Shown piece after piece: positions 19,915 to 28,402 of a DNA stretch of 36,315 nucleotides. The notes beneath the pieces were generated by a model that had not been told where the DNA came from, did no database searches, and saw nothing but the letters and a program-made list of their open reading frames with translations. The translations under genes were made by a program, and so were the position numbers. The stretch comes from a virus. The stretch covers positions 1 to 36,315 of IMG/VR virus record IMGVR_UViG_3300023239_000003. The stretch is one strand, 5' to 3'. Numbering within the stretch: position 1 is the stretch's first letter; every line of letters begins with the position of its first letter.

Positions 19915-20116
19915 AAAGATACCCCCCTATTGGTTGTTTGTTATGAAAACTTTGAATCCAAATTTGACCATTGCCGGATACATAGTTTGGATTTTTAACA
20001 TAGTATACTAGCTTGTCATGTAGTTGAGAACAACTCATTCCTATTGGAACTTCAAAAGGTTTTAATTCAAATGAATTTGCTGAAGTTAAAATTATTAATG
20101 TTAATATAAGTTTCAT
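19901..20116 (-). CDS. Small exported protein
   Basis: A 71-residue protein with a clear signal peptide (MKLILTLIILTSANS) and a mature part with two Cys (MSCSQLH and GYLCESK) likely joined by a disulfide. Similar small secreted proteins accompany endolysin genes in marine phages. Overlaps its neighbours at both ends (4 bases upstream, 14 downstream). Role unknown; possibly a periplasmic lysis regulator. Confidence 0.65.
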   Translation of the reverse strand: MKLILTLIILTSANSFELKPFEVPIGMSCSQLHDKLVYYVKNPNYVSGNGQIWIQSFHNKQPIGGYLCESK

Positions 20117-20412
20117 TCGTATATGATTTTTACTTTTAGTTTCTTTTGTTCTGAAGTTGTGGCTCTATGTATAAGGCTACCAATCCTTTGTCTTTTATAA
20201 CCATCTTTATGAGTGTAATCTCTTTTTCTATAATTTTTACATTTAACATCATAGCCTTGATATTCTCCAGTTGTAAGGTCTAATGTTACTATATCTACTG
20301 GACCATTACCACCTAATGGTGTGAATACTATCATGTTTGGATCATCAGCTAGACGCAACTGTACTCTCAATTCTTGTGTTAAACCAGCTATATTTGTTTT
20401 TCTATTAGCCAT
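20113..20412 (-). CDS. Small putative PD-(D/E)XK nuclease
   Basis: The 99-residue protein carries E14, then GNGPVDIVTLD (36-45) and YDVKCKNYRKRD (54-65), matching the E...D...(D/E)-x-K core of small PD-(D/E)XK endonucleases such as Holliday-junction-resolvase or homing-nuclease relatives. Basic residues flank the core. It lies in the late region beside lysis genes rather than with the recombination genes; resolving branched DNA before packaging is a possible job. Overlaps both neighbours. Confidence 0.65.
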   Translation of the reverse strand: MANRKTNIAGLTQELRVQLRLADDPNMIVFTPLGGNGPVDIVTLDLTTGEYQGYDVKCKNYRKRDYTHKDGYKRQRIGSLIHRATTSEQKKLKVKIIYE

Positions 20413-20638
20413 TCCATTTAAAGTAACTTGCTAATATTCCTGCCAAACCACCAAGAATAAGTAATAAATTTACTGCTCCTTTGCCTTTGTTCATATCAGT
20501 TCTAAGTTCTTTAATTTCTTTTTTAACTTCATCCATAGATTTAAAAAGAGTTTTCATTCTTTCAGCACAAATTTTTTCATGTGAGGTTAATCTAATTCCA
20601 TTGTGATCTTCCAAGTTAGAGTTAGATTTTCTAGCCAT
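20405..20638 (-). CDS. Small membrane protein with coiled coil (hemolysin XhlA-like layout)
   Basis: A 77-residue protein: charged N-terminus, a coiled coil (about 28-51, with KSMDEVKKEIKELRTDM) and one C-terminal transmembrane helix (about 55-74, VNLLLILGGLAGILASYF). The layout resembles XhlA-type phage membrane proteins that assist lysis. It lies between the fibre genes and the nuclease/endolysin cluster and overlaps the next gene by 8 bases. Confidence 0.65.
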   Translation of the reverse strand: MARKSNSNLEDHNGIRLTSHEKICAERMKTLFKSMDEVKKEIKELRTDMNKGKGAVNLLLILGGLAGILASYFKWNG

Positions 20639-20640
20639 AA

Positions 20641-21720
20641 TTATCTTGCAGTTGCTGGTACACCAGTTGATGTTACGAATGGATTTTCAGCGAAAGCATA
20701 AAAAGTGTAGTTTGCACCAGAAACATTAACATAACCAGAACTTCCATCATGCCTCCACTTAAAACCATTTGATAAATAATCACAATCATATGTAGTACCC
20801 CAATCAGATTCGGTAGCATTGTTAGATGCTGCTAGAACAACATCTACAGGATTTATAACATTAGCTCCTCTTTTATTATCAAATAAAATCCAACTTCCAC
20901 CTGTTGTACTATCTGTTCTTTTTATCAGAGTAAAAGCTGGTTTAAATCCTGTATAAACAAATGTACCATCAGCATTTCCATTACCTGTGTAGCTTCCAAA
21001 TTTTGAGTAGCCTTGTTTCTCTGCAAATAAATAACTTATATAAGTACCACCATTTGTGCCAGTTCCACCACCTCCACCAGTTGAATAAACAGTTGAAGTA
21101 GGTAAAGTTCCAAAAACTGTACTTGCAGAACCTACAGCATTTGTTGTGTCCATTGATAAATATTGTGTTGCTGAAAATGTTTTATTCCAAACAAACCAAC
21201 TGTCAGCACCATTCCGTCTTTTGGTAATTATAAGACCTGGTGTAGTTCCTAATCCATGAGCAATTGTTTCAGCACTTCCAGTAGCAGTATAAGAAATTAT
21301 AGCAAACCCAGCATCAGTATTTACACTTCCTGTACTATCAATAGTTCCTATTCCAGTTCCACTTGCGTCATTGGTAAATGATGTTCCAGCTTTCCAACCC
21401 CACCCAACAAAAGTTACACCAGATTGATTACTTCCAGTATTTGCTCCAACTGTAAAACCATTAGAACCAAAAGCAGTAACACCATCTGTTCCACCATTTG
21501 TTCCTTCTGCATTAGTTAAATTAATTCTTAAATGTTTTTGTGTTCCTCTAACTGTATCATAAACATGGTGGTTTCCAGATGATGATCTTGACTTTAACCA
21601 TATCCAATCAACATCTAAATCACTATTTCCATCAAATGTTATTGCTCTTACAGTTTCATTTCCTGTATAAAGAGTTGTACCAAAATATTCTGTTGGATCG
21701 TCTATATCTGTGTAAGCCAT
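20641..21720 (-). CDS. Tail adhesin/fibre protein (DUF7483-like)
   Basis: The 359-residue protein is Gly/Thr/Ser-rich and beta-rich. It has three similar blocks, each with a W-I/F-x-W/F stretch: DWIWLKSRSS, DSWFVWNKTF and GSWILFDNKR, alternating with FVGWGWKAG and SYLFAEKQGY-type strands. This matches the repetitive beta domain common in fibre genes of marine phages. It probably forms part of the receptor-binding tip. An internal Gly run (YSTGGGGGTGTNGG, about 215-228) may be a hinge. Confidence 0.72.
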   Translation of the reverse strand: MAYTDIDDPTEYFGTTLYTGNETVRAITFDGNSDLDVDWIWLKSRSSSGNHHVYDTVRGTQKHLRINLTNAEGTNGGTDGVTAFGSNGFTVGANTGSNQSGVTFVGWGWKAGTSFTNDASGTGIGTIDSTGSVNTDAGFAIISYTATGSAETIAHGLGTTPGLIITKRRNGADSWFVWNKTFSATQYLSMDTTNAVGSASTVFGTLPTSTVYSTGGGGGTGTNGGTYISYLFAEKQGYSKFGSYTGNGNADGTFVYTGFKPAFTLIKRTDSTTGGSWILFDNKRGANVINPVDVVLAASNNATESDWGTTYDCDYLSNGFKWRHDGSSGYVNVSGANYTFYAFAENPFVTSTGVPATAR

Positions 21721-21751
21721 ATTTATATTCCTTTTAACTTGTTAAAAGCCA

Positions 21752-23164
21752 TTATCCAAACTCCGATAGGTTTTTTGTGTTTAAAGCATAATATCCACTA
21801 GGTACTGCATACTCAAAGTTTCCATAGCCATTACCATCTGTGTTGCCTGATGAGATTGATACAGATGGATTGCCAAAATTAACATTATGTATTTGATCGT
21901 TACCGTAAGCTGAAATTGCAAATACCCATTCACCATCATTTGCATAATAACCATGTGGAGCAGAAGATAAATCTAAAGTGTACTTTAGGCTATCTTGTAG
22001 GTAAAATTTAATTTCATTATCGTCTGCATTAAAAAGAATAGCTAAAGTATTTCCAGCACCCCAAGAAGTAAGACCTGTTGTAAGGTCTGTCCTAGTATCT
22101 CCAGAACCACCAGTTGATCTTTGAAATTTACCATCATATGTATAAACATAAGTTGCTTCATTAGTATTATATCCTAAATATGAATTTGTACTAGATGAAG
22201 TTGCTGGTAATCTTTGTATACCAAATTGTCCACCAAGGTTTCCACTTCCTAATTTACTTTCAATATAAAATTTTCCAGATTGAGGAAAAGGTATTGTAGC
22301 TTTAACTATAGAATAATTTCCTGTTGGATCATATTGTGTATTACCTTCTGAAAGCATACTACTAATATTTTCTGTAAAAACTGTTGATAAAGGATTTAAT
22401 GTTGCAAAATTATTCGTACAAGTATCAGTAGATTGGTCTATTGCTGTAAGGTTAGTTTCTGCAAAAGTATTTGAATTACCAGATACATCTGTTCCTAATT
22501 CTGTTGATGAAGCCATGTTTAAATAAAATCCATTAGTACCAAAGGTTAAACCAGATACATCTATTGGTTTCCATATTCCACTATCTTCGTCAAATTCTCC
22601 GAATGATGTTGCGTCTAGTTGTTGACCATCAATACCTACTATTTCGCATAAATAACCGTCCATAAAAGGTGCTGCTCCACCTTCACTATCAGAGCTTATT
22701 CTTTGTAATTCAGCAGCCATCATTTTCATATCTCTATTTTGGCTTGGATATGTTTCTGTTGCAAAAGAAGTTTCTTGAACTCCATTAACATAAATTTTAA
22801 CTCTATTTGATGCTGTTCCTTGACTACTGTCAAAGGCTAAAACAATATTATAAAATGCAGAAACATCTCTAAAAACTCTATTAGTATTTAAGTGATGACC
22901 ACTTGTGTTTCTAAAAGTTAAAGTATCATTACTTTCAAATCTTAAAAAATCTCTACTACTTGTACCAGCATGATACAATCCAGTTTCAACACCAGTACAA
23001 CTTTTTTTTACCCACATAGATATTGTTCCTTTATCATGGTGTGTACCATCTGTAGAAAATGTTTTAGATAAATATGGACTATCTCCTCTATTAAACCTAC
23101 ATGAGTTAGCTACATCAAAACCACCTGCTGCTGAAGCTGAGTTTGCTGGTATAATTAAAGACAT
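21752..23164 (-). CDS. Tail adhesin with LamG-like and SPRY-like domains
   Basis: A 470-residue protein. Residues about 30-190 look like a concanavalin/LamG fold (KGTISMWVKKS, AFYNIVLAFDSS, NRVKIYVNGVQ and MDGYLCEI are typical strands). Residues about 280-455 resemble a SPRY/B30.2-type sandwich (SGKFYIESKLGSG, NTLAILFNADDNEIKFYLQD). Both folds bind carbohydrate or protein ligands, so it is a likely receptor-binding protein. It starts in a one-base overlap with the gene upstream. Confidence 0.75.
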   Translation of the reverse strand: MSLIIPANSASAAGGFDVANSCRFNRGDSPYLSKTFSTDGTHHDKGTISMWVKKSCTGVETGLYHAGTSSRDFLRFESNDTLTFRNTSGHHLNTNRVFRDVSAFYNIVLAFDSSQGTASNRVKIYVNGVQETSFATETYPSQNRDMKMMAAELQRISSDSEGGAAPFMDGYLCEIVGIDGQQLDATSFGEFDEDSGIWKPIDVSGLTFGTNGFYLNMASSTELGTDVSGNSNTFAETNLTAIDQSTDTCTNNFATLNPLSTVFTENISSMLSEGNTQYDPTGNYSIVKATIPFPQSGKFYIESKLGSGNLGGQFGIQRLPATSSSTNSYLGYNTNEATYVYTYDGKFQRSTGGSGDTRTDLTTGLTSWGAGNTLAILFNADDNEIKFYLQDSLKYTLDLSSAPHGYYANDGEWVFAISAYGNDQIHNVNFGNPSVSISSGNTDGNGYGNFEYAVPSGYYALNTKNLSEFG

Positions 23165-23763
23165 TAAATCTCCAATGTTGGTAGTTCGCCTAATGGTCTA
23201 GTAACAGTACCATCTGATTGTTTTGTGTATGTGTATAAAGTTTCTAATGCTGGAGTGTTACTTGCATTTGTAATTGCAGTCTCCATTTGAGCTTGTTTAG
23301 TTCTAACAGCATCTCTATGAGTAGATATAGCACTAGGTATAGCAGTAGATTTTTCTGCGTTTCTTGTAATGTACCAATCGGTGTTAGCAAGTATTCCAGC
23401 AGCTTGAGTTTTAACAGTTCTAATTAATGTTGTTTTTAAACCTTCAATAACTACAACTGGATCAAGATCAACTCCATCTTCGTCAGTACCATTTCTATCT
23501 GCGTGTGCTTTAGCAGTAGCTGATCCATAACTTGCAGTTACAGTACCACTAGCAAAAGCAAAAGATTGATTAGTATTAATATACCATGCTTCATCTTTTT
23601 TATTGCTATCATCAAATACTACTTCATAAATTCCAATAGCTTCTTTTTCTTCTACAGACCATTTCATAAATATGTCTTTAGGATATTGTAAATCTCCTAG
23701 AGTAAAGCCTTTAGGATTGTTAAAGTATTTTGTGATTGTTCCGTCTGTTACTAATGCGTACAT
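23164..23763 (-). CDS. Tail fibre accessory protein (DUF4376-like C-terminus)
   Basis: The 199-residue protein starts with a small beta domain (MYALVTDGTITKYFNNPKGF). Its C-terminal helical region has TDWYITRNAEKSTAIPSAIS (about 128-147) and a run of charged and Ala-rich helices, similar to the DWYV-R-x-E-x-G stretch of phage fibre hinge or assembly proteins. It lies between the fibre and an adhesin gene. Fibre attachment or folding is the likely role. Confidence 0.68.
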   Translation of the reverse strand: MYALVTDGTITKYFNNPKGFTLGDLQYPKDIFMKWSVEEKEAIGIYEVVFDDSNKKDEAWYINTNQSFAFASGTVTASYGSATAKAHADRNGTDEDGVDLDPVVVIEGLKTTLIRTVKTQAAGILANTDWYITRNAEKSTAIPSAISTHRDAVRTKQAQMETAITNASNTPALETLYTYTKQSDGTVTRPLGELPTLEI

Positions 23764-23770
23764 AATATTC

Positions 23771-25783
23771 CTATGATAATGTTAATGCTAAATTTCTACC
23801 AACCTCTAACCACTTTGCACCATTGTATCTAAATGTAAATAAGTCGCCAAGATTAGCTGTTGCTGTTAATGTCGGTGCAGTATCTGCTGCAAATTCGTAT
23901 GCTGCGTTCCAAGTTATAGTTCTGCTACCAGTTCCATCTTGAATAATAAGTAATGATATAAATTGACCACTTACTGGATTAGCTGGTAATCCCATAGTTC
24001 TACTAGCACCAAGTGTTACTTTAGCTACTGGTTGAGTTGCTGCGTTCCAAGTAATAGTTGCAGCATCTGTTAAAGCTACTTCTGCAATATAACCAGAAGT
24101 TAATTTAACTTGACCATTACTATCTCCTCTTATCCAAGTTGTAGTTGTACTAGCATCAATACCAGCAATTACTAATTGTCTTGAACCAGTTGCAGAAGGA
24201 GCATCAACAGTTGAACCAATAATTACATTACCAGAACCACTTGTAATATTATCTCCAGCAGCAAATCCTAAATATGTATTTCTTTGTCCAGTAGTGTTTT
24301 CTCCAGCAGTTGCACCTACTGCTGTATTAAAACTATTAGTAGTTAAATCTTTAAGAGCATCATCTCCGATAGCTACATTACGAAGTCCAGTAGTAATTCC
24401 AGTACCAGCTTCATTTCCAACTGCTGTATTTTGATCTCCAGAAGTTAAAGCATCTAAAGCTGCAAGACCAACTCCAGTATTTTTTTGAGCATCATTTAAA
24501 GTTCCAGTTGTTGCATGACCAACTAATAAACTTCCTGTAAAATTTGTTCCAGCTTGTTTTCCTATTAAAGCTAGATTAGTAGCTGCTTTACCATCTAATA
24601 AATTTAGTTCTGTTGCAGTAGAAGTTAAAACTACATCTTCATTTATTTTTGGTGCAGTTAAAGTTTTGTTTGTAAGAGTTTGTGTGCCAGTTAATGTTAC
24701 AACACCAGTAGCACTAATTGCAGCATCTTGCCAAGCTGAACCAGAATAAACTCTAAGAATATCATTAGTAGAATTAAAATAAAGCATACCAGCAGCTAAA
24801 GCATCACCATCATTATCTGTTGATGGATCAGAAGATTTAGTTCCTAGATAAATATCATCAAAAGCATCAGCGGAAGCTGCAGCGTCTGTTGCAGAACTTG
24901 CAGAAGCAGTAGCTGAATTAGCTGAAGCAGTTGCAGAGTTTCCAGAAGTTGTAGCAGAGGAAGCAGCATTTCCAGCTTGTGTAGTTGCCAAAGCAACTTG
25001 TGCAGTCGCTAAAGTAACTTGTGCAGCACCATTAGTAGTAGCAGCAGTTGCAGAACTAGCCGCAGCTGTTGCAGATGAAGCCGCAGCAGTAGCACTTGTT
25101 GCAGCACTTACAGCATCTACAATTAAAGTCCAATAAGATGTGTTAGTTAAAGCAGTACCAATAGGTGATGCTTGAATACAAATATAAATATTGTTTAGTT
25201 GAGCAGTAGTTGTTGATTTAACTATATCTCTAACAACGTAAGCTGCTGTAGTAGTTGTTGCACTATTACCTTTAAAAGTTCCAAGTTCTTGAACAACTGA
25301 AATTTCTCCAGAAGCATCAAAGGCTAAAATTTTATTTGCACGATCTGTTGCACCTACAGTAAATTCTGTAGAAGTCATTGTGTTTGTTCTTGATAATTTA
25401 ATTGATCTATCTGATTCCTCTGCCACTTGTTGAGCAACCATAGTACCACGATCCAGACCCTCTTCATGTGTCTCCGCAGGGAATGGATCATTAGCAATAT
25501 AATCTATTGCTTGAGTTTGCGGGACATTCCGTCTGATTACAACTGTTTCACCACTTGCAGGAATATTTCCAGAAGTAAATGTTATACTTCCACCAGACGC
25601 ATCTCCTGCTCCGGCTACTGTATAATGTGTTGATAATGTTTTAGTTGTTTCAGCTCCTGTGGAGTTTGTACGGATAATAACTAAAAGATCGGTGTCCTCT
25701 AAAATTCTAAATTGATAGGCAAAGTTAGTTGTACTTGCATTACCATTGTGGAAATTTTTAATAATAGTTGTAGATACTGTCAT
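23771..25783 (-). CDS. Tail fibre protein with T7 gp17-type N-terminus
   Basis: The 670-residue protein has the T7 tail-fibre attachment domain (1-150; FAYQFRILEDTDLLV and IDYIANDPFPAETHEEGLDR). Next come an Ala/Ser/Thr-rich coiled stalk (about 226-307), a beta region, then about six tandem 17-residue units of the form NTAVGxxAxxxxTxG (about 434-520), as in trimeric beta-roll heads, and a beta-rich end. It should anchor at the nozzle through the N-terminus and bind receptors distally. Confidence 0.9.
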   Translation of the reverse strand: MTVSTTIIKNFHNGNASTTNFAYQFRILEDTDLLVIIRTNSTGAETTKTLSTHYTVAGAGDASGGSITFTSGNIPASGETVVIRRNVPQTQAIDYIANDPFPAETHEEGLDRGTMVAQQVAEESDRSIKLSRTNTMTSTEFTVGATDRANKILAFDASGEISVVQELGTFKGNSATTTTAAYVVRDIVKSTTTAQLNNIYICIQASPIGTALTNTSYWTLIVDAVSAATSATAAASSATAAASSATAATTNGAAQVTLATAQVALATTQAGNAASSATTSGNSATASANSATASASSATDAAASADAFDDIYLGTKSSDPSTDNDGDALAAGMLYFNSTNDILRVYSGSAWQDAAISATGVVTLTGTQTLTNKTLTAPKINEDVVLTSTATELNLLDGKAATNLALIGKQAGTNFTGSLLVGHATTGTLNDAQKNTGVGLAALDALTSGDQNTAVGNEAGTGITTGLRNVAIGDDALKDLTTNSFNTAVGATAGENTTGQRNTYLGFAAGDNITSGSGNVIIGSTVDAPSATGSRQLVIAGIDASTTTTWIRGDSNGQVKLTSGYIAEVALTDAATITWNAATQPVAKVTLGASRTMGLPANPVSGQFISLLIIQDGTGSRTITWNAAYEFAADTAPTLTATANLGDLFTFRYNGAKWLEVGRNLALTLS

Positions 25784-25786
25784 GTC

Positions 25787-28402
25787 TTAAAAACCTTTAA
25801 ACGTTGTTGAGGGTTTTGTAAATAAGAAATGTTGATTATAATCTTTTTCCATTCTATTTTCAACTCTTTCTAAAATACCCGGATTTATAGTTTCCAATAT
25901 CTGATACCCTATTAAGTGGTCAAATGCACTCTTTATATAAAATAAATTTAAAAAAGGAATCATTGAAGTTACAGCTTTATAAGCAGCTTTTCCAGCCTTG
26001 CCACCTTCTAAGTGCATACCATGATTTAATGCCATTAAAACATCTGCTGCTGTTAATGTAACAGGTCCAGCAAATCCAGCTACAATAGATGAACTGTCTC
26101 TAGCTTCTTTAAATAAAACATCACCATAAATACCTAATCCACCACCTTGTAAAAATGCAGCCATCATTGTTTTACCATTAATGCTTCCATCTTCATCTAT
26201 CAATTCTCTTGGTGATCTTCCTTTTAATAAATCTTTTATAGTCATTGACATATATCCTAAGATTCCAGAAGTTACCATTAAAGCTCCCATACCTCTTATA
26301 CCTCTACCTATGTCTCCTTGTTTTCTACCTTTAAAATAATCCATTTCTCTACCTAAAACTTTTTGTACAATAGAAATAGGAAATGCTTTAAATTGACCAA
26401 AAAATCTTATTGCTTCACCAAAACCAGTTCCTGCTAATTTACCTTGTGTCATAAAACCTTTTACTCTAGCATCCGGTTCAATAACTGAAAAGATTGATCT
26501 ATCTAATAACATTCCAGATACAGATGCTTTAAATTTTTCTTTTTCAATTCTTATTTGTCTATCTGTCATTTTATCTAAGCCTGTTACTTTTTTTATATCA
26601 GCATCAGACATTTGATCTAGTAAACCAATGTTAATAAATTCTTTACCATCATCAGCTTTTTCCATTGCAGTTTTTCTAATTATATCCCATTTTGTAGGAT
26701 TAATATCGTACATAGTAAATAATTCTTGTAATTGATTATTTAATTTTCCAAATTCTAAATTTTTATTTCTAGCAAAATAATTTGCCAAACCTAACATTGC
26801 TCCTTCTTTTAAACTATTAGTCCACCAAGAAAGTAAATTTAATTTAAAAAATGTTCTTTGAGCTTTTGTCCAACCTTTATTTAAATTATCACCAACTTGA
26901 TGTCTTGCAGACATATCATAAATTGTATTGTCATTCATAAAACCTAACATTTCAGCTATTTCTTTTTTTTTCTTTGTATTTTTTATTCTTGCCAAACTAG
27001 ATAATGCTTCAAACATTCCACCTACAAATGATCTACCTTGATACCTAACTTCTGAACCATAAATACCTACATCAGCTAAAGCTGATATTGTTGCTCCACC
27101 TAGTTTTGCCATAGATGCTAAAGTTCTTGCTATTGCTGAATATCTAGCAACTGCAAAATTTTCTACAGTATAAATAGAACCATCTATAACCTTCATATAT
27201 TTGTCAAATTTATTAAAATTTTTTATATCTTGTACATCTTTGCCAGATTTTTTTAATCTATCATGAACTGCATATCTAATTTTTTCAAAGTTTTCTTTAG
27301 GTTTTGTACCTAAACTATCTATTATTCCAAGATTTCTTCCAGCAGTTTGTAGTCCAGAAAAAAATGATTCTTTTAAATTACCTACTCCAAATTTATCATT
27401 ATAATCAAACCAATCATCTGCAGTTTTAAAATGTAATACTCTTTTAAATTTAGAACCTTTTGCTACATCTTGTGATGATCTTGTTCCATAAGTATTAGCA
27501 ACACCATCTGCAATTAAATATTTATTACCTACTAAAGAATTATAAACTTCTTGCATAAATTCATCAACATCATCTGTGTTTGCAAATGTTCTATCAGAAT
27601 CTAATTTTTTCATTACATAATTTTTCCATGCTTGAAAATTTTTATTGTAATTTATATCTTTTTTTAAAGTTAAAGATGGATCAGTTTTTATATCTGTTAT
27701 ACCTAAGATAGCTGCAGCATTTCTAATACTTGATGGATCATGTGATTGCTTTACAATATATCCCCAAATTTTTGAAATGTTAGCTCCTCTATCATTTAAT
27801 TTTTGTCTAATCATTTCAGAATAACTTTCCATAACTTCTGCTAATTTTATAATATCTTGATTAGTTTCTGTTATTTTAGGTTTGTCTCCACCAACAGGTT
27901 CTTGACCTAATTCAAACATAGTTCTTGTAACTCTTCTTTGTACTTCAGCTTCTGTCATATTATCTAAACCTTTTTCAAAAAGTTTATCTACTTTTGCAGC
28001 TCTTAATTTTGCATTAAATCCAACAATTAATTGATTAACAGTTGCGTTTTGTTGTACAGCTGCTGATGATCTTGAAGCTGTTACTCTTTCGTTTGATCCC
28101 ACAAGTATTGCAGTTAAACCTTCCAATGGATTATCTGGAAATTCAGTTAAAACTAATTCTGTTAATTTTCTAACCTTAACTTCATTTTCTATAGCATTTC
28201 TTTTATTAATTTTTTTTTGTAATTTAATTTGTTCTGATATTTCTTTAGAAATTTTATCAACACTAATTTCATCAATATTACTTAATTGTTTTTCTGCTAA
28301 TGATTGTTTAATTAAATTTATTATTTCTTCTTTTTTAGTACCTGCAATAGAAGATTTTTTTAATAAATTTTCTACTCTTACTACGCAACTATTTTTAGCC
28401 AT
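25787..28402 (-). CDS. Large internal virion (ejection) protein, gp16-like C-terminal part
   Basis: The 871-residue protein is mostly helical, Lys-rich near the N-terminus, with hydrophobic Gly/Ala segments such as IRGMGALMVTSGILGYMSM (about 693-711) and RTLASMAKLGGATISALADV (about 427-446). These resemble the large ejection proteins of marine T7-like phages. It starts in a TAATG-type overlap with the 421-residue gene, whose product resembles the N-terminal part of such proteins. No lytic transglycosylase motif is visible. It likely forms part of the ejected trans-envelope channel. Confidence 0.75.
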   Translation of the reverse strand: MAKNSCVVRVENLLKKSSIAGTKKEEIINLIKQSLAEKQLSNIDEISVDKISKEISEQIKLQKKINKRNAIENEVKVRKLTELVLTEFPDNPLEGLTAILVGSNERVTASRSSAAVQQNATVNQLIVGFNAKLRAAKVDKLFEKGLDNMTEAEVQRRVTRTMFELGQEPVGGDKPKITETNQDIIKLAEVMESYSEMIRQKLNDRGANISKIWGYIVKQSHDPSSIRNAAAILGITDIKTDPSLTLKKDINYNKNFQAWKNYVMKKLDSDRTFANTDDVDEFMQEVYNSLVGNKYLIADGVANTYGTRSSQDVAKGSKFKRVLHFKTADDWFDYNDKFGVGNLKESFFSGLQTAGRNLGIIDSLGTKPKENFEKIRYAVHDRLKKSGKDVQDIKNFNKFDKYMKVIDGSIYTVENFAVARYSAIARTLASMAKLGGATISALADVGIYGSEVRYQGRSFVGGMFEALSSLARIKNTKKKKEIAEMLGFMNDNTIYDMSARHQVGDNLNKGWTKAQRTFFKLNLLSWWTNSLKEGAMLGLANYFARNKNLEFGKLNNQLQELFTMYDINPTKWDIIRKTAMEKADDGKEFINIGLLDQMSDADIKKVTGLDKMTDRQIRIEKEKFKASVSGMLLDRSIFSVIEPDARVKGFMTQGKLAGTGFGEAIRFFGQFKAFPISIVQKVLGREMDYFKGRKQGDIGRGIRGMGALMVTSGILGYMSMTIKDLLKGRSPRELIDEDGSINGKTMMAAFLQGGGLGIYGDVLFKEARDSSSIVAGFAGPVTLTAADVLMALNHGMHLEGGKAGKAAYKAVTSMIPFLNLFYIKSAFDHLIGYQILETINPGILERVENRMEKDYNQHFLFTKPSTTFKGF

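Noticed and set aside
24850-25110. Repetitive DNA in the fibre gene as a mobile or variable repeat
   Set aside because: The repetition reflects Ala/Ser/Thr codons of the stalk rather than an independent element; no template repeat or reverse transcriptase is present.
25427-25633. Plus-strand ORF opposite the tail fibre N-terminus
   Set aside because: Lies over the conserved T7 fibre domain in the other strand; Cys/Ile/Ser-rich, no ribosome site.
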